Source: Anthoceros angustus (Eukaryota > Streptophyta > Anthocerotopsida > Anthocerotales > Anthocerotaceae). From it: a DNA stretch of 64,000 bases. Every line of letters starts with the position of its first letter. The first letter of the stretch is position 1. Location: positions 1,637,478 to 1,701,477 of the forward strand of contig MU008158.1 of the NCBI GenBank assembly GCA_010909165.1. The letters are read 5' to 3'. A model generated the notes under the pieces. The model worked only from the letters and a program-made list of their open reading frames with translations, was not told the origin of the DNA and searched no databases. Position numbers and translations under genes: made by a program. Shown one piece after another: positions 29,983 to 42,098 of the stretch.

Positions 29983-32900
29983 GATACCAGCAAGAAGCCA
30001 GGGCTACAGGAAAACCACTGTGCTACCATCTACCTACAGCCCTACAGGCCAACAGAATTCATGGCAGGAATGCAGCACGTATTATCCACAATCCGGCAGC
30101 CCAACTCCTGAGCTGGGAGCACAGCAAGCGGGAATGACACACACTCAAATCTAAAGCCAGCCACAGCAGAAACGGCCACAGCTGAGACAGTGCAGCAATT
30201 GCGAAATCCGCAACCGCACACAGCGCAAATTGGATGGAGGAAGAGCGGGAGATGCCCGTGATGAATCCAACCAGGCAGTCGGGAATGGGAGAAGCAGCAA
30301 GCAGAGGGGACGGTAAGGGAGGCGGGAGAAGCTCGGTAGCCGAGGGAAGGGCCAAGTGACCGTTGCGATAAAGCAGGAGCAGCACACTTGTTTCCCTGCC
30401 GTCTCCAACGGCGGTCCAACGGGCAATTCACGTCTTAAAACACCTCGCTTACCACAAAATTAATTCATTACGTACCTGCAAAACCTCGTTTATCTCTCTT
30501 CTCTCCTTCAAGGAAAGCGCCTCTTCAAAATTCCTTGCTCTCTCACACTCTCGCCATCAAGTCACTACCTACCTAAATAAACACACAACTCAAGCTCAAC
30601 CTTGAGGTAAATATTGAATCCTCTAGTCTTTGTAATCTAAAAGTTATTGCTTTTAGTACACTCACTACTTATATTGATAGTGGTTTGGCAAAAGTTTTAA
30701 AATGAAGAAAAATAGTTCTAGAATAAGAGCAGCAAGTAAGCAACAAGTTCACAAGAAGACTGACAAAACGATTACTATCTTGGAGGCCATATTATAGGAA
30801 GAGCTTCTATATTATAGGAAGAGAAGCCCTTACAAGGAAATTAAGTCTATTTAACACTTCCAAAAAAATTATAAACTAACTAAAAACCTAAATCTACTTA
30901 ATAGATAGTTCAAGACTGTACAACCTAAACCTAAAAGAGTATTATGTACTTGTACTATAACATGGATTGTGTAGTACTATTTTAAGCATATTGGAACTCC
31001 GCACTTCATCGCCCTCGGGCTAGGGATGAGGCTCCTCATGTTTAGTGTAATATCATCTAGAGAGGTGATTAGTTTTCGTTAAAGGTTGTACATTTGTCAT
31101 CCACTATGTGCAGGCTCCCAACTTTCATTCGTGAATTCTTTGACGCAAAACTACCCTCTCAAAAAATGAAAATGAAAAAGATGGAAAAGCCGATATACTT
31201 CATGATGTTTAGAATCATATATCTCCTCCTATCTTGGCCACATTAAGGATGGTTTGAGCCAAAGCTCAAATTTGGAGAGCAACGGAAACTTCTTATCAAA
31301 GGAAAGCCATCACAATGGACAAAAGAAGCCAAAGCCATCACAAAGGACAAAACAAGCCCACTCCGCGTCTCTATGACTAATATGTCTAGCCTTACTTCGT
31401 GTCTATGTGACTAATATATATGGAAACAAAACTAATCAATCTATTGAAATGAAAGAATAGGAAATTCATCCATGGATTACCCTACCTCGTCCCAAGATGA
31501 GTAATATGCCTTGGCGTACGACTTAATAAATCTATTGAAATGAAATACAGTACAACTTAATAAATTTGTTGAAATGAAATACAATACAACTTAATCAATT
31601 TGTTGAAATGAAACGCACAGATTACACGAAATTGAAATATGGACTCGCAAATTACGATCTCGCAGTGAGATTACTTTTCTTTTTAATTGTTGATTTCAAA
31701 GACGTCATCGATATATTAAAGTGTACATTGAAGCCCCGCACAAGGGTTTCATTCAAATGTAGCCCCATAGGGCTCTTACAAGAGGTGGCCCTGCACAATG
31801 TGCGCGGACGATGGCAAGATTTTTCTTACAAAAGACAGTGTGCGGGGACTAGGGCAGGATTTCTCTTACAAGAGGTGGCCCTGCACAATGTGCGGGGACG
31901 ATGGCAAGATTTTTCTTACAAAAGACAGTGTGCGGGGACGATGGCAAGATTTTTCTTACAAAAGACAGTGTGCGGGGACTAGGGCAGGATTTCTCTTACA
32001 AGAGGCGGGCCCGCATATTGTGCAAGGACGAGGGTAGGATTTCTCTTGTACTAAGGGCAGGATTTCTCTTACAAGAGATGTAGCCGCACATTGTGCAACG
32101 AGGCAGGGTTTCATTCTGAACTAACCCCGTAGGGCTCATTGTATGAGAATGAGGGTAGGATTTCTCTTATAAGGGGCGGCCCCGCACATTGTGAATTTCT
32201 CTTTACAAGAGACATAAGTTGTACGACCAAGGCAGGATTTCATTTTGAAGTAACTCTGTAAGGCTCTTACAGCAGGCAACCCCATAAGGCCATGAAACAA
32301 GGGATAGGTGGCACTCCATCTTGAAATTGATCCGTCCGCAGGACCCTTGACTGTTGAGTTTCAATAAACTCATGTCTGGATGTCACTCCTTCAAGAGAGG
32401 ACCAATACGTGAGATTACTCTGCACAGCCCACCCTACTTCATGTCTAAGTTATTAATTTGTCTTTGCACATGACTTATTGCATGTTATAACTAGACATTA
32501 TATTTACAAGCAAAAGCTTAGAAACAAGAGACACATAAGGCCTTAGCAAAAGATATGTGCCCTAATAACAAAACCACATAAGAACATTTCAACAACTCAA
32601 CAGTAGAATGACAACCTCGATATTCTCTAGTTTGCCTCCAGCCTTCAACATGGGGCTTGGAACCAAATACCTTTGAGACGTGTGACAAGACAGCATACAC
32701 CAATAGCAACCTTAATCCCGCTTTCTCATCCAGATAGCTAGGAATGGTAATTGCACATGAGCGATTTGCTCCGGATCTTTGTTTCTACCAAGAAACTCAT
32801 CTACAACCATTCTTCACATTCTAACTTATGAGGCCTGGTTCTTTTGTATTCTCATGGAAGTGTTGTATTGTAGATTCTCATATCAAACAAAGCAGTTTTC

Positions 32901-33514
32901 CTTGGCCCAGATTTATTTTCCCTTCAAAATAACATGAAATAAATATACCCAACTCACGTGGAGTGTGGCTGCCCAACGCACTATCACGATTGAGATCAAA
33001 TTCAAAGAAAACTAATGCAAGCATCGGGGCCAAAGAGCGGATTGGCGCATGACTTGGTAAACTTATTAAAATAAATATAAGAATTAAATATTTCTGTGAT
33101 TATGTTATGTGTGCTTCGACATGGGTGGTAAGTAGGCCTTTTCACATCCCTGACCACGAAGTTCTTCGAGCGGTTGGTATTTTTGAAATGCGTGATCGTG
33201 GGGGCTAGTCCCCGTAGCATGGTGCCCCTCGTTGGGTTTTTCCCCCTTTGTTTTTAGGGTGGATGAGTTTTTCCATCTCTTTTTTATAATTAAGTCTTCT
33301 TTTCCTTGTTATGTGCACTTAAGACTTGTATGTGTAAATGTTTTTATTTGATTTCATATTTTTAGCATGATAATCTCAGTATACACCATACAAAACTATG
33401 AAACACCCTTGATCACATTATTTATAAATACTATATTGATATAATTTTTATTCTAATATAAAATATAAAATACTATGAAACTTAATTCATTGATTTGTTA
33501 AACTACTTATACTA
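29983..33514. other. Leader of the TPX2-like gene followed by AT-rich repeats
   Basis: Bases 29983 to about 30480 are GC-richer and probably contain the promoter and leader of the TPX2-like gene. From 30480 onward the DNA is AT-rich. A 39-bp unit ending tgttgaaatgaaa is repeated three times at about 31523-31612. A complex array lies at 31770-32060. Short open frames here show no domains, and no gene could be supported. Confidence 0.5.
31770..32070. repeat. Compound tandem array (caagatttttcttacaaaag unit)
   Basis: Units containing gatggcaagatttttcttac and gacagtgtgcggggac alternate with units containing gggcaggatttctcttacaa. Spacing is about 45 to 61 bp, with an about 95-bp higher-order period. 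Degenerate members continue to about 32300. Frame changes between units exclude a repeat protein. Confidence 0.8.
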
Positions 33515-34135
33515 TTATACTCCTATTGCAGTAGGAGCAATAGTAGGAGCAGTAATAAGAGCTGATAAAGAATCTCTATTAGTAGATGGGTTTGTAGGCA
33601 CCTCCGTTGAATGTGCTGGAGTACTTTGATTAATTCCTAAGTAGTCCTGAATCACAACAAGTGTGAAGTGCCAATCGACTAAGATAATTAGCTCATGAAG
33701 GTAACTTTTAATGCGTAGCATTTGAAGATCGTTCTGAGGATCTAGTTCACGAACAAAGCTCCTTGCCATTGCAGCTAGACCAGGAATATGTTGCTGATAT
33801 TTATGCTCAGCTATTTCCTGTTGAAAATCTTTATGCTTATGCACAAGGTTATATGTATAAAATTTTGTACTAGTCTCTGCAGAAAAAATGAAACAAGACG
33901 TACCTTCTTAATTGTAGACTTTAGAATCTTGCCATTTGCATCTATTATCATCAAGCCCAACACATCCTAGCGAAAAGGAGATACATAGAAGTTACAAATA
34001 TCAACAAACAAGATGACTGAAAAGGTAAAATATAGTAATGAGAGATAACATGATTTCGTAAATAATACAAATGCTATTTCACCCAGGTTTTACCTTAAAA
34101 CCATTAATCCTTGCCAAAGCTTTTTCAGCATCGGC
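33515..34135 (-). CDS. DYNLRB: Roadblock/LC7-type dynein light chain (5' exon not found)
   Basis: Three minus-strand exons, 34135-34094, 33966-33904 and 33817-33515, join in phase. They read ADAEKALARINGFK, then DVLGLMIIDANGKILKSTIKK, then ...RSFVRELDPQNDLQMLRIKS...VVIQDYLG. This tracks the roadblock fold from its first helix to the last strand; the DPQNDL-LRI segment is the strongest signature. These proteins dimerise on dynein intermediate chains in axonemal and cytoplasmic dyneins. Among land plants dynein genes persist where sperm are flagellated. The carboxyl end runs about 40 residues beyond the usual end (Thr/Pro/Ala-rich), which could be a missed intron. The initiating exon must lie above 34140 and was not identified. 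This could be a functional gene or an old copy, but no internal stop or frameshift is seen. Confidence 0.72.
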
Positions 34136-35280
34136 CTACATACAAATATGAGCATACTTAAAATGAAATACCAGTAAGATCTATTTTAACCTGAAAATCT
34201 TAAAGGAAGATGTAAAAGTTAGAAAACATATAGATATGTATTCACAATGGTAGGCATAAACCTACCATATTCTTGAAAAGCAAAAGGTATACAAAATTTC
34301 TTTGTAGATTATATTTTAAAGATGATCAATTTATTTGAAAAGAAGCCCCAAAATCACATGTAGATCGAATAATTTGAATGCCACTAGTTTAAAACCTCAA
34401 GAAGAAAAAATTAACATATAATAGATTTTTTCTAATTTGGTATTTTGAAAATAAATCAAAACAACCCCAGGGGAGAAATGGTCAGCAACATTAACATATA
34501 ATAGATGACAAGTTTGACTCTTGTTCACTATTAACACATTCGCACCTAATAAACATAAGTTTCTATTAAAAATTATTTTTATTTTAAAAATACCTTTTTA
34601 ATTGAACTATGTGATTGCATATAATCTTGAATTCATTGTTACAAAACTCCTAGAAAATTTTGGAACCTGTTTTATATAATAGGACATAAATACTTGTGGG
34701 CATGGTACACTATAACCCTATTTGATGTTTGACGTTTCTTTTAGGTGATGCTATATTTTCTGTGTGATATCTGCTACATTTTTGTTCATGGTAAGTACTC
34801 CCTTATATTTATTATTAATAATAAAATAAATAATAATACCTCCGTTCTTATTAGACTATAGAACATTTCTTCTTCTTTTACTTCTTTGAAAGGACGAGAA
34901 GAAGAAGAAATATTTTAAGGTATTTAACATATAAAATATGATGCATAGAATCTCTAATATTCAATTGATATTATTTATTAGCTCACATGATCATATATCA
35001 CTAGATATTACATACATAAGAGGGGTACCCATTTTTATACGTCCGCAGCAGGTACCTAATATATTTTAATGATAAATTACTTGTATCTTTTAAAAATAAA
35101 CGACATTATTTCTACCTACCCCATTCCCTCGCTTTATGAAAATCGGGACTCATATGTTTAAATCGACCAACACGGCTTTTTACGAACCTGTAGGAGTACC
35201 TCGTTTGCGCGTTGGCGCCACGGTCCGGGGCTTCGGACGACGCCCGCAGGCGGTGCTTGGGACCAAATTTTGTGGAGTGG
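34136..35280. other. AT-rich intergenic region
   Basis: It probably includes the first exon and promoter of the dynein light chain gene (minus) and the promoter of the SPC24-like gene (plus). Neither start signal could be fixed. No repeats longer than about 20 bp were noticed. Confidence 0.4.
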
Positions 35281-36510
35281 ATGCGGAATATGGAAGAGGC
35301 CAATGGATTTGAGAAGATGATTCTTCGACCACGAGGGTCTGCTCAGGTGATGATTTCTCAGCTGTTCCTCAAAGGTGTTTCAGCATTTGGAGAACACTGG
35401 TCATTCTACTGCCTGGTGGTTATGTGGCAGGCCTCGGCGCATGAATTTGTTCTGGAAGAGCTGGAGACTGCAGCCTCGGAGCAGCTGAATGGAGTCATTC
35501 AAGAAATGCGAGACGGCTACCATGAACCGGAGTACGAGCACCTGGAGATGATTAGGCAGAAAACTGACGCTCTGTTGCAATCTACTCGAAGTGCTGCCGC
35601 CGAAGTGAAGGCCATCGTAGACGGTAAGCTTTCTGGTTTGATCTCCGATGCCAGAGCACTAGTGGCTTGTAGTGATAGTCAGTCTCTTGTTTGTTGTTGG
35701 CTGCAAGTTGGTCTTGGTAGATGCAAGGGTTTATGAAGCTCAACTGATGGACAGACTTGGAAGAGCAAGTGCGCGTGGGGGAGGAAAAGCTTCTGGCTAC
35801 AGAGGCGGAAGGTCTTGCTGATGAGGAGAAAGAGCTGATGGAAAACAGCCTGGCCAGCGCACGGGATGCTGAGAGAAAACTGCGTGCAGAAGCGAGATAA
35901 GTCCGCAACTTTGCTGTGATGCTTCAATTCTGCGTGTTAGGTATGCACTAGAAGCACATTCCATTAGGTCGACTGTAGACTGCGGTTTCTTTGTCTACTA
36001 ACGGTGCGGAGTGGAGGCTGGTGAATTTTGCACAGTCATTGAAGAGCACGTGGAAGCCCTAGGCGAGCAGCTCGCATCAATCAGCAGGCAGAAGGAGGTC
36101 CTGAGCAAAGTCGACACGGAGCAATTGCGAACGAAGTAAGTGTGTGCAGAGGTGTATATAAACTGCGTATGAGTGTTTTGCTCGCGACAGTGAGCCACAT
36201 CTACCTGGTATGTCATGCAGGAGGGAGCTATCGCTTTTTTTGCAGCTGACGAAGACCGTCCCACACAATGTTGGCAAGCCACACGATGGATTCATCACTG
36301 GAAGTATCCTTTCTCTCATCATGATGTGTGCGAAGTTTTAGAGATGTGAAGCCTGTTTCGATCCAGCACTCGCTCCTTTACTACCTCGCAGATATCATTA
36401 TCGACAAAGAAAGGGACAAAACAGAGGTGTTCTGTGTGGATACCAAGAAGCATTCTCCCTTCGAGATCAGCAACTACCTCTGGGCCAAAGTAACTCAAAC
36501 CGATAATTAG
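35281..36510 (+). CDS. SPC24: SPC24-like kinetochore protein (candidate)
   Basis: Six exons fit in phase: 35281-35346, 35431-35623, 35755-35883, 36036-36135, 36221-36303, 36392-36510, giving 229 residues. The amino two thirds is charged and probably coiled coil. The end is most telling: EQLRTK/RELSLFLQLTKTVP, then GFITGNIIIDKERDKTEVF, then SPFEISNYLWAKV. This parallels plant SPC24 (called MUN in Arabidopsis), where a coiled coil leads to a small globular domain ending in a CN-LW-like helix. SPC24 pairs with SPC25 in the NDC80 complex that ties kinetochores to microtubules. The start at 35281 is the first in-frame ATG. The third donor (ctgc/gtgcag) is weak; the alternative exon runs to a stop at 35897. 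The family call rests mainly on the last 70 residues. Confidence 0.6.
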
Positions 36511-36687
36511 CAGAAGTGTGTCCTTGGAGGACATGCAAGGAATGCTGAACTAACTGAACATCGGCAGCGGACAATGCGTCCAGGTTTCTACTAATCCCGT
36601 CGAGGCAAGGCAGGAGGCGCATTCCCTTGTTGAGAGTGGCTCTGAGTGTGAGACATTGATGCAGACGATTTGTGCCGTGGCACCAGT

Positions 36688-37522
36688 TCAGAGACCTTTG
36701 AGCAACTCAGAAAAGCCTGTGAGGTTGGACCATCTCTCCAAAGCCGACGCCGAGACGACGAAGGCGCTTTTGGAGCTGTCCGCTTCTTGCTTGGACACTG
36801 CAAGGGACCAAGGAGCGCAACGTCATGGACCGCCTAAACAGCAACAGGTTGGAGCAAGAAGCGACGAGAACCGGAATCACACATACCTGCAGTCTGCAGG
36901 TCCGACAAAGCCGAGGTAAACGTGCTGGCTTCGGTCACCTCCTCAGGGCTAGAGCTCACCTGCACAAGCCAAGGGACCCCGAATACACATGAATATTTCT
37001 TGCACTTGCAATGCCGAATTGTGAGCTGTCGGATCCAAATAACAGCCGGTAGCGCACCTTGGACAGGGCAGCTTTGACATCACTTATCCAGGCCTCACCG
37101 GCGCCGCTGAGCAGGCTGTTGGCCGCGGGGAAGTCACTCCCATCCAGAGCCTGCCCCACCTTACTCAGCTCGTACACGGCGGCCTGCACCGACTCTGTCT
37201 CCTTCTGCAGCGACTTCACCTCCACCCGCTTCTGGATCTTCTTCTGCCTCCCGGCCTTCACCTTCTCCAGCAAGCTGTCATCCTCGTCGGCCTCCAGCAG
37301 CGCGAAGGCAGGCTCCCCCCGCAGAGACAAGAAGAGGGACACCCCGGCCCCGGCTCCCGCCACCAAATCCCTCCTGGACAGGCTCCCGTTCGAACCTCCC
37401 TCGCCACCCTGCCGGCTCTGCTCGCACCGCACGGACACGCAAGCCCGCGTCGCCGGCCGGGACGCCCTCCGGGTGCAGGAAGCGCAGGACAGCGGCGCGC
37501 ACACTCCGATCGCGGCCGCCAT
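36688..37522 (-). CDS. MPH2: Thylakoid lumen protein, MPH2 (TL16.5)-like
   Basis: Exons (minus) 37522-37058, 36959-36887 and 36797-36688 join in phase to 215 residues. The amino end is a bipartite thylakoid signal: a Ser/Arg/Ala-rich stroma-targeting part, then a twin-arginine-like SRRDLVAGAGAG, a hydrophobic core and EPAFA as a lumenal cleavage site. The mature part reads LLEKVKAGRQKKIQKRVEV, then VYELSKVGQAL, SSSPEEVTEAS, and ends ALERWSNLTGFSELLKGL. This is the pattern of Arabidopsis MPH2 (maintenance of PSII under high light 2, At4g02530), which supports photosystem II repair. SRRD suggests Tat-dependent export. It lies tail to tail with the SPC24-like gene (178 bp between stops) and head to head with PheRS. 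Confidence 0.85.
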
Positions 37523-37715
37523 TGCGCTGAGCACGCACTCCCCGAGCTTGTTCCTCCCGAGGGGATAGAAACGTGGTCGCGCCCGAGCCCCACTAGCAAT
37601 GCCACCAAGCAACCGCCACGTGTCAGTCAGTCCGTCCCGGCTGGGATAAGCCCTCCCCTCCCAAGGAACGAAACCATCCCCGCCCAATCTGTGCGGGCAA
37701 GCTTGGGATGGCGCC
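37523..37715. promoter_or_regulatory. Divergent promoter between MPH2-like and PheRS genes
   Basis: Only about 190 bp separate the Met of the MPH2-like gene (minus) from the first candidate Met of PheRS (37716, plus). Both genes encode organelle-targeted proteins, so a shared bidirectional promoter is likely. I do not see a convincing TATA box, which fits photosynthesis and housekeeping genes with dispersed initiation. Confidence 0.45.
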
Positions 37716-39987
37716 ATGCATTCTCTGAAGCGGCTGGTGTCGGCCCACGCGCTGCAGCGCGCGCAAGCTGCAACCTTTTCCCCAGCCCGGCCCGGTGCTG
37801 GCTATGGCCGCCTCCTTCCCGCCGGTCTGCTCGTACTCGGCGGCCGCGCGCTCCTGCTTGGACGCGCCGTGGACGACCTCCAGGCTCTGGCCGCACAGGG
37901 GTCGGCGGCTCCGGTCGCAGCCGCCCGGGGGTCGGCGGGCAGCAGCATCTCGTCCGGGGCCCTGGCTTTCCGTTGGCGAATTTCGGGAGAGGAGAGGCCA
38001 CGGCGGCCGCGGCTGCCGCCTCCGCGGTCGAAGTAGGAGGACTCACCATCAGCCGAGACGGTGGGTGTTCATCCTATCGGGTCGGCCTGGGTCTGGGTTG
38101 TCGTCGCATTTTTGGCTTGCAGGCCTGAGATTTGATGCCGCAGATGTGGTGAGAGAGGACGACCCGACCAACAACGTGCCGGATTCGGTGTTTGCCAAGA
38201 TCGGGGTGCAGCTGCACAGACGAGATGACCACCCCCTGGGGATCATTAAGAACGAAATTTACCGCTACTTTGACGAGACGTACCCGGGCCTGTTCCAGAA
38301 GTTCGACGATAACAGCCCCATTGTGTCAGTTAAAGCTGTGGGTGCCATGATGGGTGACCTGTTGTTGTGTGGCTTTGTTTCCCTGTGTCCTTTTTTGGGG
38401 TTGTTCTGAATTATCATGTGTGTGTCTTGTGGCAGAATTTTGATGATGTTTTGGTGCCCGAAGACCATGTCAGCCGGAACTACAATGACACCTATTACAT
38501 CAACTCCGAGACTGTCCTGCGGTGTCATACCAGTGCACACCAAGCTGAGATGCTCCGGAACGGCCAGACTCATTTTCTTGTTACGGGGGATGTGTACCGA
38601 AGGGATGCCATCGACGCTACCCACTACCCTGTCTTTCATCAGGTTAGGCATTTATGAGTTTTTGTGGATGATGGTGGGAGGTGGGCACTTGGTCCATGAT
38701 GTGCAGCTCAGTCTTGTGTGGGGATGATGGTCCTTCAGATGGAGGGGTTTCGGGTTTTTTATCCCGCTGAGTGGGAGGGCACTGGTCTGGACGGCACGGC
38801 CTATGCAGTCAAGGACTTGAAGGATACTCTAGTGGGGCTGGCCCGCCGGCTTTTTGGTCAGATGTTGTGGGTTAGGTTATTGGTTGCATCTTAGAATGCC
38901 GGGGACACTCTAGTGAAATGTCTCTGGAACAGTGTCTTGTTGTGGGTGACAGGCGAGGTGGAGATGAGATGGGTTGAGACATATTTCCCCTTCACGGACC
39001 CATCCTTTGAGCTGGAGATTTTCTTTCAGGTATTGGCTCTCATGTATCGGAAACTGCTGGAAAAGTTGGGAAGTCCGGTCTTCATGATCTCACCGAGTTG
39101 CCATTATGCGTGCAGGGGAAATGGTTGGAAGTTTTGGGTTCTGGAGTCACTGAGCAGGCAATCCTGAAGAACAATGGTCGGGACGGAACTGTAGCTTGGG
39201 CTTTTGGTCTCGGTTTGGAACGCCTTGCTATGGTGCTCTTTGACATCCCCGACATCCGCCTATTCTGGTCTTCCGATCCACGCTTCACTTCTCAGGTACA
39301 CAGTTGCTCTGTGTTGCGAAGAGTACAGGATTTGTCCCAAGATGGGGGTTTGCATGTGTTGACGCGCCCTTGCTGCTTGTAGTTCAAAGCTGGACAGCTT
39401 GGCGTCAAGTTCAAACCCTTCTCCAAGGTAAGCACAGATTTTCATGCCCCCATCCATCCGGGTGCTGGTTTGCCCAGGGATGCTCAGCATTTTTCACAAG
39501 GATTGTGGTGTCTTCGGAAAGGAGCCTAATATTTTGTGTAATGTTGGAGCAGTTTCCTCCCTGCTACAAGGACATCAGCTTTTGGATCAGTGACGCTTTC
39601 ACCGAAAACAATCTCTGTGAAGTTGTGAGAGGCATTGCTGGAGATCTCGTTGAGGAAGTAAGACCTAGAGAGTGGCCATACATCGTAGAAGCTTGTGAGT
39701 CTGTGATTACTTTGTTAACCCCATGCATGCTGCAGGTTGCGCTTATTGACAACTTCACGAATAAAAAGGGCATGACAAGCCACTGCTATCGGATTTCATA
39801 TCGGTCCATGGAGAGATCTCTGACAGACGATGAGATCAACGCATTTCAGGTACCCCCTTCTTGAGACCTTCGTGCGCTTTCTTACACAACCCTGTTCTGT
39901 CCATCCTCCACTTCTTAAGCGTGTGCTTTTGTTCAGGCTCAAGTGAGAGAGGATGTACAGCAAAAGCTCAATGTTACCCTGCGATAA
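37716..39987 (+). CDS. Organellar phenylalanyl-tRNA synthetase (monomeric, class IIc)
   Basis: Exons: first exon ending at about 38059, then 38144-38337, 38436-38642, 38739-38856, 38953-39029, 39116-39295, 39383-39427, 39553-39657, 39736-39849, 39937-39987. From the second exon onward all joins are in phase. Visible: [20 protein letters not shown]; motif 2 region [29 protein letters not shown]; motif 3 [20 protein letters not shown]; then the FDX-ACB anticodon-binding domain ([41 protein letters not shown]). It charges tRNA-Phe in chloroplasts and mitochondria. The first exon is uncertain. [14 protein letters not shown], which must precede the second exon, lies in a different frame from the Met at 37716, so a short intron or a base error is needed. 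Confidence 0.9.
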
Positions 39988-42098
39988 GTGTGACCGGTGT
40001 GCACTGGGTTTATTAGAGACGCTAGAACTGGAGCCGCCAAACCTGGAGGAGCCTAAAGGCCAAAATGGTTGCTAGCACTCGGACTGGCGTCCGAGGTGGG
40101 TCCTTGTCAGGATCTTGCAAGTCATGTATCACAGCTGCAATCCACAGTGCTGCAGCACGAGGTATCAGGGGCACCTTGTGAGCACTGAGATATTTGGTAG
40201 TCAGCAGACAGTGACTAAAAGACAGCTACCTCTCAGCTCAGAGAGTGTCGGAAAGCTCACGCAATGCGGTATGCGTGGCTATGTGGTTGGCACTTGCAGT
40301 TGGCGACCCACCAACAGGGGTGGGTGCCGGTTGAAACAAGTGTGTCTTGACCTTTCTCGTAAAAGACTTGGTCTCAGTTGTTGCTTCGGAACGTGAAGAT
40401 TTCGGCGATGCCTGTGCAGGCCCGCATACATACTCGCCCGCTAAATCGCGTATACCGTCCTTCTGAAAAGGTGGGGTCCCAGGAGCCCATGAGTAGTCCA
40501 GCGCAATCGACTATCCCACCCGCAACGTGTTGGATGCAGCAGCAGTCCTTGCCGGCACGATGCCGGCTCGTCCTTCCTGCACTTCGGAGTAAATGCAGAC
40601 ATGAATGGATCAACAGCAGCAACTGCTACATCCCTCTGATATTCATTTGCGCTCATCTAATGGAAGCTAGCTTACTAGACCCGGCTCTGGGTCTGTTAGA
40701 CATGTCACGGCGCCACCCACCTGATGATGGTTGCAGTGGGCAGCCCCACCCACCTTACCTTGTGCATTCAAGTTCGCAGTTTGCGACCTCATGAGCCGGT
40801 CTTCACCGGCGCATGAAGCATCACACATGGCGGATTCTTTGCACTCCAACTGGCCTGAATTAATGAAGATGAAGCTCGTATGTAGGTCGCTGCTCTTCAG
40901 TCCTGGACTCCTGGCCTGAGATCAACCTTACTGCAAAGCACGTGAGAAACAGAAGACACCTCGAATTCTGGAACTGGACTGCAGATTCTGAGCCCTGGTG
41001 AGGAGCCCAGGACTGCGATGTGGCTAAGTATGGATGGATGCTTGTACGTGCGTGCGTCCAGGACATCAGTTCGTGACTCCCTCATCAGCAATGACCAGCT
41101 TGGGGCCGGGCCTGCTCTCATGGCGATTTGTAAAGCTCTGTACTTGTTACCGAGCACAAAGTTGACTGCTCGGTATACGAGTCTCGCAGGATCATTAAGC
41201 TCGTCCGAACGTGTCGTGGTAGTAAGTATCACAAGACGGTACAATGACGAGCCCACTTTCATGGGCGTGTAACAATTGCAAGTATGTATATGCCACATGT
41301 GGTAAACGGATTCACAACCTGCTTTGCCTCAAGCCATTTGATCAGGAGTTGCCACTCGCAGCAGAAGGCATTTGTGGCGCTTGAGGGAGGTACAGAGTTG
41401 CATTCATCTGTCTGGTACCAGGTGCTGTCCGAGCTGTGCATCCGGACTGGCCAGTCACGGAAGGAGCAGTGAGAACTTCTGAGAAGCTGTGTGTGCGGTG
41501 GCCAATCCAAACCTGGCATTGTCATACGGTGCCTTGCATTCCATGGCAGCTGAGTCGAATCAGCGTGGTACCTGTACTGTGATCAAGATTGAAGCCCGCT
41601 TCTGTGGCTCTCCTAGCAGACAGACTGGCATTCTGTTCAGTGGCGTCCTCTAATGCTTGCGAACAACATTCAGGAACCGTTGTCTCTTTCTCCTCTTTTT
41701 GGCGAATGCTGCAGTCGCTGGCTAGTCAATTGCTCCCTTCTTACGGTACCCTCGTGCTTCTTGTGCCCGTGGCGGTGGAGCTTTACCAGAAACGCCGCAG
41801 TACATAGGTCTGCACCTGCCCTCCCTTTGCAGAGCACACAGAGCTCTTTTGTCAGGCAGGAATCAGTCCTGAAGGCTCCTGAGAGTGCTGCCAGCCAGAG
41901 CCCCAAGTGTTTGAACTCTGCTCAGGACTGTGTGCATGCATTCCATACAGATTGACCGGCCTTGGACAAGCTTGAAGTGATTCGCAGACCAGCTTACTGA
42001 CTGCAGAGTGTTCGAATCGCAAGTCCCTCTGGCCTGATCACTTCCGAAGGCCCGCTGAGGACACACCTCCTGACGATATTCTTCCCCTCAGCGCCGGC
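39988..42098. other. Intergenic region, no gene recognised
   Basis: Composition is balanced and there are several open frames of 60-140 codons on both strands (for example 40378-40794 plus and 40897-41298 minus), but none has a recognisable domain or clean splice structure. The sequence just before 42099 should contain the peroxidase promoter. Confidence 0.4.

Noticed and set aside
28834-30111. 425-codon plus-strand open frame with His/Pro/Leu repeats
   Set aside because: Antisense to the TPX2-like exon; its repeats are the reverse of the 57-bp minisatellite.
42028-42050. B-box-like gttcgaatcgc as a tRNA gene
   Set aside because: No acceptor, D or anticodon arm could be built around it.
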